Positions 20,048-30,168 of a stretch of 64,000 bases of DNA are shown piece after piece. Within the stretch, counting starts at the first letter, position 1. Each line of letters starts with the position of its first letter. The stretch is from Actinobacillus delphinicola (GTDB taxonomy: Bacteria > Pseudomonadota > Gammaproteobacteria > Enterobacterales > Pasteurellaceae), in contig NZ_LR134510.1 in the NCBI RefSeq assembly GCF_900638385.1, forward strand, positions 620,001 to 684,000, given 5' to 3'. The position numbers were made by a program, and so were the translations under genes. The notes beneath the pieces were generated by a model. The model saw only the letters and a program-made list of their open reading frames with translations. It had not been told where the DNA came from and did not search any database.

Positions 20048-20872
20048 ATGTACTTTTCTAAAATGCATGGTTTAGGCAATGATTTTATGGTCGTGGATGG
20101 CGTAACCCAGAACGTCTATTTCACACCCGAAACTATTCAACGCCTTGCTTCACGCCACTTGGGCATCGGTTTTGACCAACTATTAATTGTTGAACCACCT
20201 TATGATCCTGAATTAGATTTCCATTATCGTATTTTTAATGCTGATGGTAGTGAAGTTGCAATGTGTGGCAATGGCGCACGTTGTTTCGCACGTTTTGTTC
20301 ACCTCAAACATTTAACCAATAAAAAAGATATTCTCGTCAGTACAGCTAAGGGCAAACTTGAACTCAAACTTTTAGATAAAGACTTAGTCCGTGTTAATAT
20401 GGGTACCCCAATTTGGCAACCAAATAAAATCCCCTTTACCGCTAAAAAATTTGAAAAAAATTACTTACTCATGACGGAAATTAAAACTGTTATTTGCGGG
20501 GTGGTATCCATGGGAAATCCGCATTGTGTCGTACAAGTAGATGATGTAGAAAATATGGATATTGCCCCACTTGGTCGCCTTTTAGAAAAGCATGAACGTT
20601 TCCCTGAAAAAACCAATGTTGGTTTCATGCAAGTCCTCAATCCACACCATATTAAGTTGCGTGTTTATGAGCGTGGTTGTGGTGAAACCCAAGCCTGTGG
20701 TAGCGGAGCTTGCGGTGCAGTTGCAGTGGGTATTATGCAGGGCGTTTTAGCTTCTAAAGTCCGTGTTGACTTACCTGGTGGCAGTTTAGATATCGAATGG
20801 CAAGGTGGTAATAGTCCACTTTATATGACTGGCGAAGCAACACATGTTTACGATGGAGTAATTCGACTATGA
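20048..20872 (+). CDS. dapF: Diaminopimelate epimerase
   Basis: Converts LL- to meso-diaminopimelate for lysine and peptidoglycan synthesis. The two catalytic cysteines are in [12 protein letters not shown] and [17 protein letters not shown] chose ATG 20048 (274 residues, [18 protein letters not shown]) as in relatives; ATG 20039 adds MII without support. The ORF overlaps xerC by four bases (ATGA), so the two are translationally coupled. The dapF-xerC linkage is the ancestral enterobacterial arrangement, which I believe is broken in H. influenzae Rd. Confidence 0.98.
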   Translation: MYFSKMHGLGNDFMVVDGVTQNVYFTPETIQRLASRHLGIGFDQLLIVEPPYDPELDFHYRIFNADGSEVAMCGNGARCFARFVHLKHLTNKKDILVSTAKGKLELKLLDKDLVRVNMGTPIWQPNKIPFTAKKFEKNYLLMTEIKTVICGVVSMGNPHCVVQVDDVENMDIAPLGRLLEKHERFPEKTNVGFMQVLNPHHIKLRVYERGCGETQACGSGACGAVAVGIMQGVLASKVRVDLPGGSLDIEWQGGNSPLYMTGEATHVYDGVIRL

Positions 20873-21777
20873 GTGAAGTAACTGAAATGCAACAATGGAT
20901 GGCAAAATATGATGCGTATCTGCGTATTGAGCGTCAATTAAGTGCAATTACACGCCAAAATTACCAACGCCAACTGAATGAAATTCATAAACTTTTCACT
21001 CAAAATGGTATTTTGGCTTGGCAAGACGTTACGCCAAGTCTCATTCGTTTTATGCTGGCAGAAGGAAAAAAAGCTGGCTTGCATTCTCGTAGCCTCGCGC
21101 TACGTTTATCAGCATTACGCAGTTTCTTTACCTATCTTATTCAACAAGGTATCATTTCTGCTAATCCTGCACTGGGTATCTCTCCCCCGAAGTTACCTAA
21201 ACACTTACCAAAACATTTAAATAATGAGCAGGTGCAAAAACTCTTAGCAAACGATAGTAATGACATCTTTGATGTCCGTGATCGTACTATGATTGAATTA
21301 ATGTATAGTTCAGGATTACGTCTATCCGAATTGCGCAATCTTAACCTTGCAGATATTCAATGGGATGATCAGGAGCTACGTATTTTAGGGAAAGGGAACA
21401 AAGAACGTATTGTGCCATTTGGACATTATGCCAAAGAGGCGTTATTAAAATGGTTAGATATCCGCCCTCGTTTTGAGCCTAAAGATAATGCTGTTTTTGT
21501 CAATAAAATGGGAACACGCCTTACACAACGTGCAATTGAGCAACGTATGGAAAAATGGGCAATCCAACAAGGATTGGACACGCACTTAAATCCGCATAAA
21601 CTCCGCCACTCATTCGCTACACATTTATTGGAAAATAGTGCTGATCTACGAGGCGTACAAGAATTACTTGGGCATAGTAATCTTTCCACAACACAAATCT
21701 ATACCCATTTAGACTTTCAACATCTCGCAGCTACCTACGATAAGGCCCACCCTCGAGCCCATCGGAAAAATCGCTAG
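20869..21777 (+). CDS. xerC: Site-specific tyrosine recombinase XerC
   Basis: Acts with XerD at dif to resolve chromosome dimers. It is 302 residues: an N-terminal SAM-like core-binding domain ([18 protein letters not shown]), then the catalytic domain. The catalytic residues are visible: the first Arg in [12 protein letters not shown], Lys in [13 protein letters not shown], His-x-x-Arg in [13 protein letters not shown], and the His and nucleophilic Tyr in [17 protein letters not shown]. Translationally coupled to dapF. It is a housekeeping Xer, not a phage integrase, as shown by the dapF linkage and length. Confidence 0.97.
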   Translation: MSEVTEMQQWMAKYDAYLRIERQLSAITRQNYQRQLNEIHKLFTQNGILAWQDVTPSLIRFMLAEGKKAGLHSRSLALRLSALRSFFTYLIQQGIISANPALGISPPKLPKHLPKHLNNEQVQKLLANDSNDIFDVRDRTMIELMYSSGLRLSELRNLNLADIQWDDQELRILGKGNKERIVPFGHYAKEALLKWLDIRPRFEPKDNAVFVNKMGTRLTQRAIEQRMEKWAIQQGLDTHLNPHKLRHSFATHLLENSADLRGVQELLGHSNLSTTQIYTHLDFQHLAATYDKAHPRAHRKNR

Positions 21778-22083
21778 TTTTTTGTGCATAAGATTGTGGA
21801 TAACTTTGTGCACAAAAATAAAACTCTCTTTGGTTTTATTCTCATCATTTTTTTGAAAAATTGCGTCATTTTTAATTAAATTACTATTTTTTAATCATAA
21901 CATCTTGTCATTAAATATATTTTTCTATATTAAAAATAATCGAATACAAGGTATATTGATGGAAATTTTATCGGCTAATTTTCTGTATAGGCTGTGGATA
22001 TCACGAAAAAATTAATTGCAATATATTAGTTGCAAGAAAATAAAATAACTTTCTGTATTGCCTATAATCTTTTAAATTGAAAT
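21778..22083. other. AT-rich intergenic region after xerC
   Basis: About 306 bp with no ORF of note, very AT-rich. It starts with the near-palindromic TTGTGCATAAGATTGTGGATAA-like stretch (split: TTGTGCATAAG, then TTGTGGATAAC). I see no tRNA, motif copy or promoter that I can support. It separates xerC from the terminator of the porin gene. Confidence 0.5.
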
Positions 22084-22113
22084 AAAAAAATCCCCACAAA
22101 AGTGGGGATTTTA
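22084..22113 (-). terminator. Terminator of the porin gene
   Basis: TCCCCAC-aaaa-GTGGGGA forms a strong stem. On the minus strand it is followed by a run of seven T, so it ends porin transcription, 27-50 bp after that stop. It may work in the other direction too. Confidence 0.88.
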
Positions 22114-22139
22114 TTGATACTAATCTTTCTAACTAAACA

Positions 22140-23246
22140 TTAGAAGAATACGCGTAAACCTGCATAGAATTTATTATCACGTTTAGCATCGCTCATATTA
22201 GCTTTATTAGAATCATATTCTACATAAGTTAATACATTTTTATTAATTTGGTAATGTGAACCTAAAGAGAAACCACGTAAACGCACACTAGTTCCACTCA
22301 CACCAGCAATATCTTTGTATTTAAATTGGTGGAATACCGCATATACATCCATTGGTTCAGTAACTTGGTAAGTTGCTGCTACTTGGAAGGCTTTCGCTTC
22401 TTTTGCATTGATTGTAGTATCTTTATTAGATTGGCTCATATAAGACATAAAGTCTGCAGTATTATTTGAATTTTGTTTAGCATGTAAATAATCCACTGCT
22501 AAGCCAAAATTATATGCATTTAAGCCTGTTGATAGACCCCAAATCTTATTAGAAACAGTATTTGACTGATCGTCTTTATTAGTAGCTTTTTGAATTGCAT
22601 AAAGTGCATGTGCTTGCATTGATACGTCTTGTGCAAGATCTACATTATAGGTAAGAAGTGCTTGCCATGCATTTGCATCACCATCACGTGTATCAACTGT
22701 AACTGAGTTACCATTTGCATCTGTTTTCACTACATCACTACGTTTTGCAGCACTATTATCAAAGATATAACTTGCTTGTAAACCGAAACCGTAATAATCA
22801 CTAGATGTAAAGTTAATTACTTTTTGAGCATTTGTGGTTAACCCTACAGCACCTTTTACGTTAGTGAATTGTTCTGTTGGATCAGCTAAAGTAAAGTTGT
22901 CACCTGCTGTTTTACGTTTACCGAAAGTTAATTCACCAACAGATTTTGATTCTAATCCAGCATACACATATTTTGTTGTAATGCCACCACCAAAATCTTC
23001 ACCACTAGGACGGATTTCAATATGTCCTAATGCTGATAAATCATCACTGATTGCTTGAGTAAACTTGAAGTTAACACGTGAACCATCATTTTGTAAATCT
23101 GTACGAGAACCAGTTTGATTAACTAACATAACACGTGCAGAACCAGTCACGTCTAATTTAGAACCATTTTGATTGAAAAGAGTTGCAGCATTTGCACCAG
23201 ATGCAGCGATTGCAGCAACAGTTAAAGCGACGAGAGATTTTTTCAT
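22140..23246 (-). CDS. P2-like outer-membrane porin
   Basis: A 368-residue general diffusion porin. The signal peptide (MKKSLVALTVAAIAASGANA) is followed by ATLFNQNGSKLDVTG. The mature sequence has alternating beta-strand patterns, the porin family motif GLESKSVGELTFGKRKT and a C-terminal aromatic ending FYAGLRVFF that is recognised by the BAM complex. The N-terminus and C-terminal motif are of the Pasteurellaceae P2/porin group. The loops (Thr/Asn/Asp/Lys-rich, for example KDTTINAKEA) look variable. It is clearly not the H. influenzae P2 sequence I remember, so I leave the symbol empty. A good promoter sits upstream at 23363-23390. Confidence 0.9.
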   Translation of the reverse strand: MKKSLVALTVAAIAASGANAATLFNQNGSKLDVTGSARVMLVNQTGSRTDLQNDGSRVNFKFTQAISDDLSALGHIEIRPSGEDFGGGITTKYVYAGLESKSVGELTFGKRKTAGDNFTLADPTEQFTNVKGAVGLTTNAQKVINFTSSDYYGFGLQASYIFDNSAAKRSDVVKTDANGNSVTVDTRDGDANAWQALLTYNVDLAQDVSMQAHALYAIQKATNKDDQSNTVSNKIWGLSTGLNAYNFGLAVDYLHAKQNSNNTADFMSYMSQSNKDTTINAKEAKAFQVAATYQVTEPMDVYAVFHQFKYKDIAGVSGTSVRLRGFSLGSHYQINKNVLTYVEYDSNKANMSDAKRDNKFYAGLRVFF

Positions 23247-23362
23247 AATTAATACCCTTTAAAAGGTTTATTTTTGTTTGCATAAAGGACTTCAATCTTT
23301 ATGTAAACACCATGTGAGAAAATAAAGAAATACACCTTGTCCTGTATCTCTATGACTGACAT

Positions 23363-23390
23363 TCTATATTGGCCTAAAAAGTTTTGTCAA
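23363..23390 (-). promoter_or_regulatory. Sigma-70 promoter of the porin gene
   Basis: On the minus strand there is a perfect TTGACA (23385-23390), a 16-bp spacer and TATAGA (23363-23368). It implies a leader of about 110 nt before the porin ATG. Confidence 0.6.
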
Positions 23391-23742
23391 TATTATTGGA
23401 ACTTTTTTATAAAGGTATAAAATCATTATAAAACAATAAGTTAAATATATGATTTATTAAAAAATTCATAACAATTATTTTACAAAAAATAATTTTTTAT
23501 AGATTAAATAAATATAACAATATGATTTTAAAAGATTTTTAATTATTCTCATTATTATTTAATTTGACTTATTTTTGATACAATTCATTATATTTTTTAA
23601 TCAATTAAACTAAATTTTTATTTCAATTTTGTGATCTTTATCACGTTTTTTACACCATTTCTTAATACATTCATGTATATATTTACGGCGCTTCTATAAC
23701 AATAACTATTAATCCCTATAAATTTAATCTTGCAATAACAAT
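23391..23742. other. Very AT-rich gap between porin promoter and truB terminator
   Basis: About 350 bp of nearly pure A/T sequence with homopolymer-like runs and no ORF. It contains one CRP-type operator (23630-23645). Such AT-rich DNA upstream of a major porin could bind nucleoid proteins or act as an UP-like region; this is inference. Confidence 0.5.
23630..23645. promoter_or_regulatory. CRP (CRP-N) site
   Basis: TGTGATCTTTATCACG matches TGTGA-N6-TCACA with one mismatch. It is about 240 bp upstream of the porin -35 box and 112 bp from the truB terminator stem. The distance is long for direct activation of the porin, so the regulated gene is not certain. Confidence 0.6.
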
Positions 23743-23772
23743 AAAAAAGCACCACTTTCGTGATGCTTTTTA
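23743..23772 (-). terminator. Terminator of the rimP-nusA-infB-rbfA-truB operon
   Basis: AAAAAGCATCAC-gaaa-GTGGTGCTTTTTT on the minus strand, directly after the truB stop, forms a stable hairpin with one G-T pair and a T run. Confidence 0.9.
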
Positions 23773-24690
23773 CTAATAAACGACTAATCGCTGAGGACGA
23801 ATAAGATGCCCATCAATTTCAGCAATCCCCATAAAACGCTCATGTTCATCAAAAATTCTGACTTGTCCACCTAGAGAAGTATGATTGTCAAAACGAACTC
23901 GACGTCCAAAACGCACTCCTTCTGCTTGTTCTGAGGTCAAATCTAAACGAGGCAACCGAGATACGCTACTATCCATTGGCAGTAGAAGTGCATCTAGTTG
24001 ACTAAAATCATCACCACTTTGTTCTGCTAATGCCTCAAGATCCGCCAATTTCATCATTTTTTCTGCGGGGAAATCAGCAACTGCAAGACGGCGTAACATG
24101 GTAACATGCGCACCACAACCTAATTTCTCACCTAAATCATCAACAAGCGTACGAATATAAGTCCCTTTAGAACAATGAACTTCTAGGGTCAAGTAAGGGG
24201 CTTGCCATTCAATAAATTTAAGCTCAAAAATTGTAATAGGACGAGCTTCACGTTCAACTGTAATTCCTTGGCGAGCATATTCGTAAAGCGGTTTTCCTTG
24301 ATATTTCAATGCGGAAAACATTGTTGGAACTTGAAGAATATCGCCACGAAAATCATTCAATGCATCAAGAATATCACCCAGACTACAAGTAATTGGGCGA
24401 GTTTCAACAACTTGTCCATCGGCATCAGAACTATCCGTACGTTCCCCTAATTTTGCCGTAACAACGTAGCGTTTATCCGCATCCAATAAAAATTGTGAAA
24501 ATTTGGTTGCTTCACCTAGGCAAATAGGGAGCATGCCTGTTGCAAGCGGATCTAACGCTCCCGTATGCCCTGCTTTATTGGCATTAAATAAACGTTTAAC
24601 ACGTTGCATAATGCCATTTGAACTCATGCCTTGATCTTTGTCTAAGAGGAAAACACCGTGGATATCACGCCCTTTTTTCTTTCTCGCCAT
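23773..24690 (-). CDS. truB: tRNA pseudouridine-55 synthase TruB
   Basis: Makes pseudouridine 55 in the T-loop of all tRNAs and also acts as a tRNA chaperone. The catalytic aspartate is in [18 protein letters not shown]. Other family motifs are [29 protein letters not shown] and the C-terminal PUA-like tail ([20 protein letters not shown]). At 305 residues it has normal length. Its start codon touches the rbfA stop (one shared base), showing translational coupling in the classical metY-nusA-infB operon. A terminator follows immediately. Confidence 0.97.
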   Translation of the reverse strand: MARKKKGRDIHGVFLLDKDQGMSSNGIMQRVKRLFNANKAGHTGALDPLATGMLPICLGEATKFSQFLLDADKRYVVTAKLGERTDSSDADGQVVETRPITCSLGDILDALNDFRGDILQVPTMFSALKYQGKPLYEYARQGITVEREARPITIFELKFIEWQAPYLTLEVHCSKGTYIRTLVDDLGEKLGCGAHVTMLRRLAVADFPAEKMMKLADLEALAEQSGDDFSQLDALLLPMDSSVSRLPRLDLTSEQAEGVRFGRRVRFDNHTSLGGQVRIFDEHERFMGIAEIDGHLIRPQRLVVY

Positions 24691-25082
24691 TATTCTGCCT
24701 TGTCGTCTTCTTGGTGGCGTTTTTCGTCTTCACGCACGACACTAGAAACAAGGTTAGACATACGCATCCCTTCGATAAGGGTGTTGTCATAGACAAAACG
24801 TAATTCAGGGACAATACGTAAACGCATCGCTTTGCCGACTAATGTACGAATATAAGGGGCCGCTTTTTCTAGCCCTTTCATCGCTTGATCAATATATTGT
24901 TGGTCGTTATCAAATAAGAAAGTGACGAAAACTTTCGCATAAGCAAGATCACGAGTCACTTCAACATCAGATACGGTTACCATTCCAATACGAGGATCTT
25001 TTACTTCACGTTGTAAGATAACGGCGATTTCTTTTTGTAATTCTTGTGCAACACGGTCTGCACGTTTAAATTCTCTTGCCAT
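24690..25082 (-). CDS. rbfA: 30S ribosome-binding factor RbfA
   Basis: A 130-residue KH-fold protein needed for late maturation of the 16S rRNA 5' end and the 30S subunit, and for cold adaptation. Family motifs: [38 protein letters not shown] and a [17 protein letters not shown] stretch. The charged C-terminal tail ([14 protein letters not shown]) is typical. It sits between infB and truB. Between infB and rbfA is one of the dispersed inverted repeats, which could partly attenuate rbfA-truB expression. Confidence 0.97.
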   Translation of the reverse strand: MAREFKRADRVAQELQKEIAVILQREVKDPRIGMVTVSDVEVTRDLAYAKVFVTFLFDNDQQYIDQAMKGLEKAAPYIRTLVGKAMRLRIVPELRFVYDNTLIEGMRMSNLVSSVVREDEKRHQEDDKAE

Positions 25083-25104
25083 TTTATTTTTCCTTATGAG
25101 TAAA

Positions 25105-25148
25105 CACGCCCCGATTTTCGTGAAAATTTTTACGGAAATCGAGGCGTG
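25105..25148. repeat. ACGCCCCGA-type inverted repeat inside the infB operon
   Basis: Left arm CACGCCCCGATTTTCG (25105-25120), imperfect right arm GGAAATCGAGGCGTG (25134-25148). This copy is inside an operon, between infB and rbfA, rather than at its end, and two right-arm bases have changed. A perfect terminator here would cut off rbfA-truB, so the decay may be selected. Confidence 0.8.
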
Positions 25149-25173
25149 TGAAATTTAGATGAAAAGTTAGAAA

Positions 25174-27696
25174 TTAGATTGAACGTTTAATTTCAACTAC
25201 TTCAAATACTTCGATTTGATCTCCTACTTTCACATCATTGTAGTTTTTAACGCCGATACCACATTCCATACCGTTACGCACTTCGTTCACGTCATCTTTG
25301 AAACGACGTAAAGATTCAAGTTCGCCTTCAAAGATAACTACGTTATCACGTAAAACACGGATTGGATTATTACGTTTCACTACACCTTCAGTTACCATAC
25401 AGCCTGCGATTGCACCAAATTTAGGGTGACGGAATACATCACGCACTTCTGCAAGACCAATAATTTCTTGTTTAAATTCAGGCGCAAGCATACCGCTCAT
25501 CGCAGCTTTGATTTCATTTAATAATTCATAAATGATTGAATAGTAACGTAAATCAATGTTTTCAGTTTCAATTACACGGCGTGCAGTTGCATCAGCACGT
25601 ACGTTGAATCCAAGGATAATTGCATTTGATGCAGCCGCTAAGGTTGCGTCAGTTTCAGTGATACCACCTACACCAGAACCGACTACTTTTACTTTCACTT
25701 CGTCGGTAGAAAGTTCTTGTAGTGCTTGAACAATTGCTTCAACAGAACCTTGTACGTCTGCTTTAACGATAACGTTAAGTTCAGCTACATCACCTTCTGC
25801 CATGTTGCTAAACATGTTTTCAAGTTTCGCTTTTTGTTGGCGAGCAAGTTTCACTTCACGGAATTTGCCTTGACGATAAAGTGCTACTTCACGTGCTTTT
25901 TTCTCATCACGTACAACAGTCGCTTCATCACCCGCTGCTGGTACACCAGAAAGACCTAATACTTCCACTGGAATTGACGGACCTGCTTCTTCAATGGTTT
26001 TACCATTTTCATCACGCATTGCACGTACTTTACCATATTCAAATCCACAAAGTACGATATCGCCTTTACGTAAAGTACCAGACTGAACAAGGATAGTTGC
26101 GACAGGACCACGACCTTTATCAAGGTAAGATTCAATTACAACCCCTGTTGCCATACCTTCTTTTACGGCTGTTAATTCTAATACTTCTGATTGCAATAGA
26201 ATCGCATCAAGAAGTTCATCAACCCCCATCCCTGCTTTTGCAGATACTGGAACGAATTGTACTTCCCCACCGAATTTTTCACTGATTACATCATATTGTA
26301 ATAGTTCTTGTTCAACACGATCTGGGTTTGCTTCTGGTTTATCAATTTTGTTTACCGCAACAACTAATGGTACACCCGCTGCTTTTGCGTGTTGAATCGC
26401 TTCGATAGTTTGTGGCATCACACCATCATCTGCTGCAACAACAAGTACAACGATATCCGTAGATTTCGCACCACGTGCACGCATTGAGGTAAATGCTGCG
26501 TGTCCTGGAGTATCTAAGAAGGTAATCATTTTACCGTTAGTTTCTACGTGATAAGCACCGATGTGCTGAGTAATACCACCCGCTTCACCCGCTGCAACTT
26601 TTGCTTTACGAATGTAGTCAAGTAATGAGGTTTTACCATGGTCAACGTGACCCATGATAGTCACAACTGGAGCACGAGTTACTTTTTCGGTTTCAAGATC
26701 ACGATCGCCAAGAATTGCTTCTTCTAGTTCATTTTCTTTACGTAAGATAACTTTGTGTCCCATTTCTTCCGCAACAAGTTGTGCAGTTTCTTGGTCTAGC
26801 ACTTGGTTAATCGTTACCATTTCGCCCATTTTCATCATAATTTTGATGATTTCAGTCGCTTTTACTGCCATTTTGTCAGCAAGTTCTTTTACTGTAATAG
26901 TTTCACCAATTACTACATCACGACTAACTGGTGCTGCTGGTTTGGTAAATTCTTGTTGCAAAGCGCTACCACGTTTCGCATTTTTACCTTTGCCCTTAGC
27001 ACGAGTATCTTTTTGACGGCGATCTGCTTGACGGTCACGTTTTGTGCCGATTTCTTCACGACCTTTTTTTACTTTAGCAATTTTATTTTTACCGCGTCCA
27101 CGAGCATTTTCGTTACGACGACTTTCTTCATCTTCTGCGTCCTGTGCATAACGAGAAGTTAAATTATAATCCGTATAATCTTCGTTCATATCTTGTTTCG
27201 TTTCATAGTCTGCAAAACGTTTTGCATCTTCAGTCGCTTTTTGTGCGGCTTCTTCTGCCTTTTGTTTTGCCATTTCATCTGCTTTACGATGGAAAGCTTC
27301 TTCTTCCGCTAAACGTTTTGCTTTTTCAGCATCGACTTTTTTAGTCGCTTTTGCTGCATCTTTTTTAGCTTGTGCTTCTGCAGCTTGTTTTGCTTTTAAT
27401 TCTGCTTCTTTTTTCGCTTTTTCTTCAGCAGCAGCTTTTTCAGCTGCCGCTTTCTCTGCTGCTTCTTTTTCAGCCTTCGCTTTTGCTAAAGCAGCTTGTT
27501 TTGCTTCTTCCGCTGCCTTTTTAGCGGCTTGCTTAGCTGCGTCAGTTTCAACAGTACGTTTTTTACGAACCTCTACCTTTACTTCTTTCGCTTTGCCCGC
27601 TGTAGTCGTACCAGTAACGGTCGTTTCCACACGACGCTTTAGCGTCATTTTCTTCGGCATGTCAGCTTTGTCAGCTGCCACTTTTTTATCGGTCAT
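25174..27696 (-). CDS. infB: Translation initiation factor IF-2
   Basis: The GTPase that brings initiator tRNA to the ribosome. It is 840 residues long. The first 250 residues are a repetitive Lys/Ala/Glu-rich helix (for example [20 protein letters not shown]), as in other gamma-proteobacterial IF-2. The G domain follows with [15 protein letters not shown] (G1), [11 protein letters not shown] (G3) and VAVNKIDKP (G4), then the beta-barrel domains II-IV, ending VVEIKRSI. In E. coli, alternative internal starts give shorter forms; I did not find a convincing internal ribosome site. Downstream of nusA by 16 bp. Confidence 0.98.
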   Translation of the reverse strand: MTDKKVAADKADMPKKMTLKRRVETTVTGTTTAGKAKEVKVEVRKKRTVETDAAKQAAKKAAEEAKQAALAKAKAEKEAAEKAAAEKAAAEEKAKKEAELKAKQAAEAQAKKDAAKATKKVDAEKAKRLAEEEAFHRKADEMAKQKAEEAAQKATEDAKRFADYETKQDMNEDYTDYNLTSRYAQDAEDEESRRNENARGRGKNKIAKVKKGREEIGTKRDRQADRRQKDTRAKGKGKNAKRGSALQQEFTKPAAPVSRDVVIGETITVKELADKMAVKATEIIKIMMKMGEMVTINQVLDQETAQLVAEEMGHKVILRKENELEEAILGDRDLETEKVTRAPVVTIMGHVDHGKTSLLDYIRKAKVAAGEAGGITQHIGAYHVETNGKMITFLDTPGHAAFTSMRARGAKSTDIVVLVVAADDGVMPQTIEAIQHAKAAGVPLVVAVNKIDKPEANPDRVEQELLQYDVISEKFGGEVQFVPVSAKAGMGVDELLDAILLQSEVLELTAVKEGMATGVVIESYLDKGRGPVATILVQSGTLRKGDIVLCGFEYGKVRAMRDENGKTIEEAGPSIPVEVLGLSGVPAAGDEATVVRDEKKAREVALYRQGKFREVKLARQQKAKLENMFSNMAEGDVAELNVIVKADVQGSVEAIVQALQELSTDEVKVKVVGSGVGGITETDATLAAASNAIILGFNVRADATARRVIETENIDLRYYSIIYELLNEIKAAMSGMLAPEFKQEIIGLAEVRDVFRHPKFGAIAGCMVTEGVVKRNNPIRVLRDNVVIFEGELESLRRFKDDVNEVRNGMECGIGVKNYNDVKVGDQIEVFEVVEIKRSI

Positions 27697-27712
27697 TGTT
27701 CCTCCTTAAGCA

Positions 27713-29200
27713 TTAAGCCTCATTAAACCAACAAATATTACGTGCAGCCATGATTAAGTCTGCCGCAAGTTGCGGATCTAATTCTTCAATATCTGCTAAG
27801 TCATCTACGCCTTGTTCAGCTAGTTCTTCAAGGGTAGTGATATGTTTTTCTGCTAATTTCAAAGCAATGTGACGATCCATGCCTTCTAATGCTAACAAGC
27901 GATCTTCAATATCTGCTTGTTTTAATGCTTCTTCTTCGGCTAATGCCGCTTTTGTTAACGCATCTTTTGCTTTTGCTTGTAATTCTTCAACAAGATCTTC
28001 ATCTTCAAGCCCGTCAATTGCAGTTAATTCATTCACCGCAATATATGCAACTTCTTCAAGACTTTCAAATCCTTCGTTTACAAGAAGTTGAGCAAATTCT
28101 TCATCAATGTTTAATGCATCCATGAAGCGTTGAATAATTTTCTTATCTTCTGCTTGGTGTTTTGCATTTAATTCTTCATTGGTCATTACGTTGATTGCCC
28201 AACCAGTTAATTGGTTAGTTAAACGTACGTTTTGTCCATTACGACCAATTGCTTTTGCAAGGTTTGCAGAATCAACAGCGATATCCATTGAGTGATTGTC
28301 TTCATCTACCACAATCGCACTCACTTCCGCAGGTGCCATTGCATTAATAACGAATTGTGCTGGATTTTCGTCCCAAAGTACGATATCGACACGTTCACCG
28401 CCTAATTCATTCATCACCGCTTGTACACGTGAACCACGCATACCAACGCACGCACCTACTGGATCGATACGTTTATCATTTGATTTTACAGCGATTTTCG
28501 CACGTAAACCTGGATCGCGAGAAGCACCTTTAATTTCAATCATTTCTTCGCCGATTTCTGGTACTTCAATACGGAATAATTCAATTAGCATTTCTGGTTT
28601 TGCACGAGTTACGAAAAGTTGTGCACCTTTGCTTTCTGGCGCAACTTTGTATAACACACCACGCACACGATCACCAGGACGGAAATTTTCACGTGGTAAT
28701 AAATCTTCACGTAAAATAATAGCGTCTGCTTTGTTACCTAAATCTAAGATTACACTATCACGGTTTACTTTTTTCACCGTACCTGTCACGATTTCACCTT
28801 CGTGATCAACAAATTGTTCAACTACTTTTGCACGTTCTGCTTCACGGATTTTCGTGCTAATCACTTGGCGCGCAGTTTGCATTGCAATACGGTCAAATGC
28901 GATAGATTCAATTTGATCTTCAACAAAATCACCTACTTGGATGTTTTCGTCATCTAAGCGTGCCGCTTCTAAGGTCATTTCTTTAGTTGGATGAGTAACA
29001 TGTTCAACAACCATCCAACGACGGAAAGTATCAAATTCGCCTGTTTTTGGATCGATAACAACACGTACATCGATGTCTTGGTCATATTTCTTTTTAGTAG
29101 AAAGCGCAATTGCACTTTCTAAAGCTTCAAAAATTTTTTCACGTGGCAATAATTTTTCATTTGAAACAGCTTCAGCTGCTAGTAGAATTTCTTTACTCAT
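27713..29200 (-). CDS. nusA: Transcription termination/antitermination factor NusA
   Basis: A 495-residue NusA with all domains: N-terminal RNA-polymerase-binding part ([20 protein letters not shown]), S1 domain ([20 protein letters not shown]), two KH domains ([39 protein letters not shown]), and the two acidic C-terminal repeats of gamma-proteobacteria that bind the alpha subunit and autoinhibit RNA binding. It regulates pausing and termination, and in E. coli limits its own operon through the terminators after metY. The same two-terminator layout is present here (29708 and 29781). Confidence 0.98.
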   Translation of the reverse strand: MSKEILLAAEAVSNEKLLPREKIFEALESAIALSTKKKYDQDIDVRVVIDPKTGEFDTFRRWMVVEHVTHPTKEMTLEAARLDDENIQVGDFVEDQIESIAFDRIAMQTARQVISTKIREAERAKVVEQFVDHEGEIVTGTVKKVNRDSVILDLGNKADAIILREDLLPRENFRPGDRVRGVLYKVAPESKGAQLFVTRAKPEMLIELFRIEVPEIGEEMIEIKGASRDPGLRAKIAVKSNDKRIDPVGACVGMRGSRVQAVMNELGGERVDIVLWDENPAQFVINAMAPAEVSAIVVDEDNHSMDIAVDSANLAKAIGRNGQNVRLTNQLTGWAINVMTNEELNAKHQAEDKKIIQRFMDALNIDEEFAQLLVNEGFESLEEVAYIAVNELTAIDGLEDEDLVEELQAKAKDALTKAALAEEEALKQADIEDRLLALEGMDRHIALKLAEKHITTLEELAEQGVDDLADIEELDPQLAADLIMAARNICWFNEA

Positions 29201-29221
29201 TTTATAAATCCTTAATATTTC

Positions 29222-29680
29222 TTAAAATTGTGGCACGATATGAGCTTTTTGAATATTACCAAAAGCAAATTGTTGTACTTCCCCATCTACTTCAAGAGAA
29301 ATCATATCATTTTGCACATCAACAAGTTTACCTTGCCATTTACGACGATTTAGCATCGGAATTCGTAAGTGTACAACGATTTCTTGACCGATATAACGGC
29401 TAAATTGCGCCAAAGTAAATAATGGGCGATCCATTCCTGGAGAAGATACTTCAAGATTATATTTGTCCGCAATTGGATCTTCTACATCTAATAATGCACT
29501 TACTTGACGGCTAACATCTGCACAGTCGTCAATAGTAACACCGATTTCTGGCTTATCAATAAAAATACGTAAGGTTAAGAAACGTCCAACACGTTGGGTT
29601 TCAATCCCCCACAATTCACAACCAAAATCTTCCACGACTGGTTGCAATAAATTTTGTAACTTTTCTTCTAAGGTTGCCAT
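29222..29680 (-). CDS. rimP: Ribosome maturation factor RimP
   Basis: A 152-residue protein for 30S subunit maturation, the first protein gene of the nusA operon. It has the N-terminal alpha/beta domain ([20 protein letters not shown]), the [19 protein letters not shown] segment and the C-terminal Sm-like barrel ([20 protein letters not shown]). The gene is 21 bp before nusA and 27 bp after the second terminator hairpin, so either it is read through from the tRNA promoter or its own promoter overlaps that hairpin. Confidence 0.97.
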   Translation of the reverse strand: MATLEEKLQNLLQPVVEDFGCELWGIETQRVGRFLTLRIFIDKPEIGVTIDDCADVSRQVSALLDVEDPIADKYNLEVSSPGMDRPLFTLAQFSRYIGQEIVVHLRIPMLNRRKWQGKLVDVQNDMISLEVDGEVQQFAFGNIQKAHIVPQF

Positions 29681-29707
29681 TTCAACTCCTCATTAAATTA
29701 AAGGCGT

Positions 29708-29727
29708 AAAAAAAGGGCGAACCGCCC
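29708..29727 (-). terminator. Second terminator hairpin after tRNA-fMet, ahead of rimP
   Basis: On the minus strand GGGCG-gtt-CGCCC is followed by seven T. It lies only 27 bp before the rimP ATG. Confidence 0.75.
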
Positions 29728-29780
29728 AGTCTTACTTTTATTTGTACAAAAAACAGTACAAATCCTGAATTTCTTGTATA

Positions 29781-29803
29781 AAAAAACCCCATCGTTGAGG
29801 GGT
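29781..29803 (-). terminator. First terminator after tRNA-fMet
   Basis: On the minus strand ACCCC-tcaacgat-GGGGT followed by a run of T, 23 bp after the tRNA 3' end. Together with the next hairpin it forms a double attenuator between the tRNA and rimP. Confidence 0.8.
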
Positions 29804-29825
29804 CCTTCTTACTGAACTTTGTAAT

Positions 29826-29902
<77 letters not shown>

Positions 29903-30005
29903 TCCGAAAAAATATGTTCGGTATTATAGTTTTTTGAAAAAAAATTGCAAGTATATTTTCTATAATTTTTGCCTAAAAAAGGACATAATGTTGCTTATTG
30001 ATTAT

Positions 30006-30155
30006 TTATAAATCAAAATTAGTACCAAAATTAAGCCCGACATTTAATGCAGGCGTCGTATTTGAGCCACCAGCTACGCCCCAGCCACCACCGTAGCCTA
30101 GCGAACAAGCATTTAAAGTTAAAATCATCAATAATACAAGCAAATATTTTTTCAT
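30006..30155 (-). CDS. Small glycine-rich lipoprotein
   Basis: A 49-residue precursor beginning MKKYLLVLLMILTLNAC. The lipobox LNAC gives a mature lipopeptide of only 33 residues, CSLGYGGGWGVAGGSN and on to GLNFGTNFDL. I chose ATG 30155 (SD AGAGAG, spacing about 6-8); an ATG at 30161 is possible. The gene is 13 bp after the kinase gene on the same strand and is probably cotranscribed with it. Function unknown; the mature part is Gly/Asn-rich and may only decorate the outer membrane. Confidence 0.7.
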   Translation of the reverse strand: MKKYLLVLLMILTLNACSLGYGGGWGVAGGSNTTPALNVGLNFGTNFDL

Positions 30156-30168
30156 ATTCATCTCTCTA

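Noticed and set aside
20869-21777. Phage or island integrase
   Set aside because: The tyrosine recombinase is coupled to dapF and has XerC length and motifs, so it is the housekeeping enzyme.
25700-28810. Long ORFs on the plus strand opposite infB and nusA
   Set aside because: They mirror codon bias of the real minus-strand genes, lack ribosome sites and resemble no protein.
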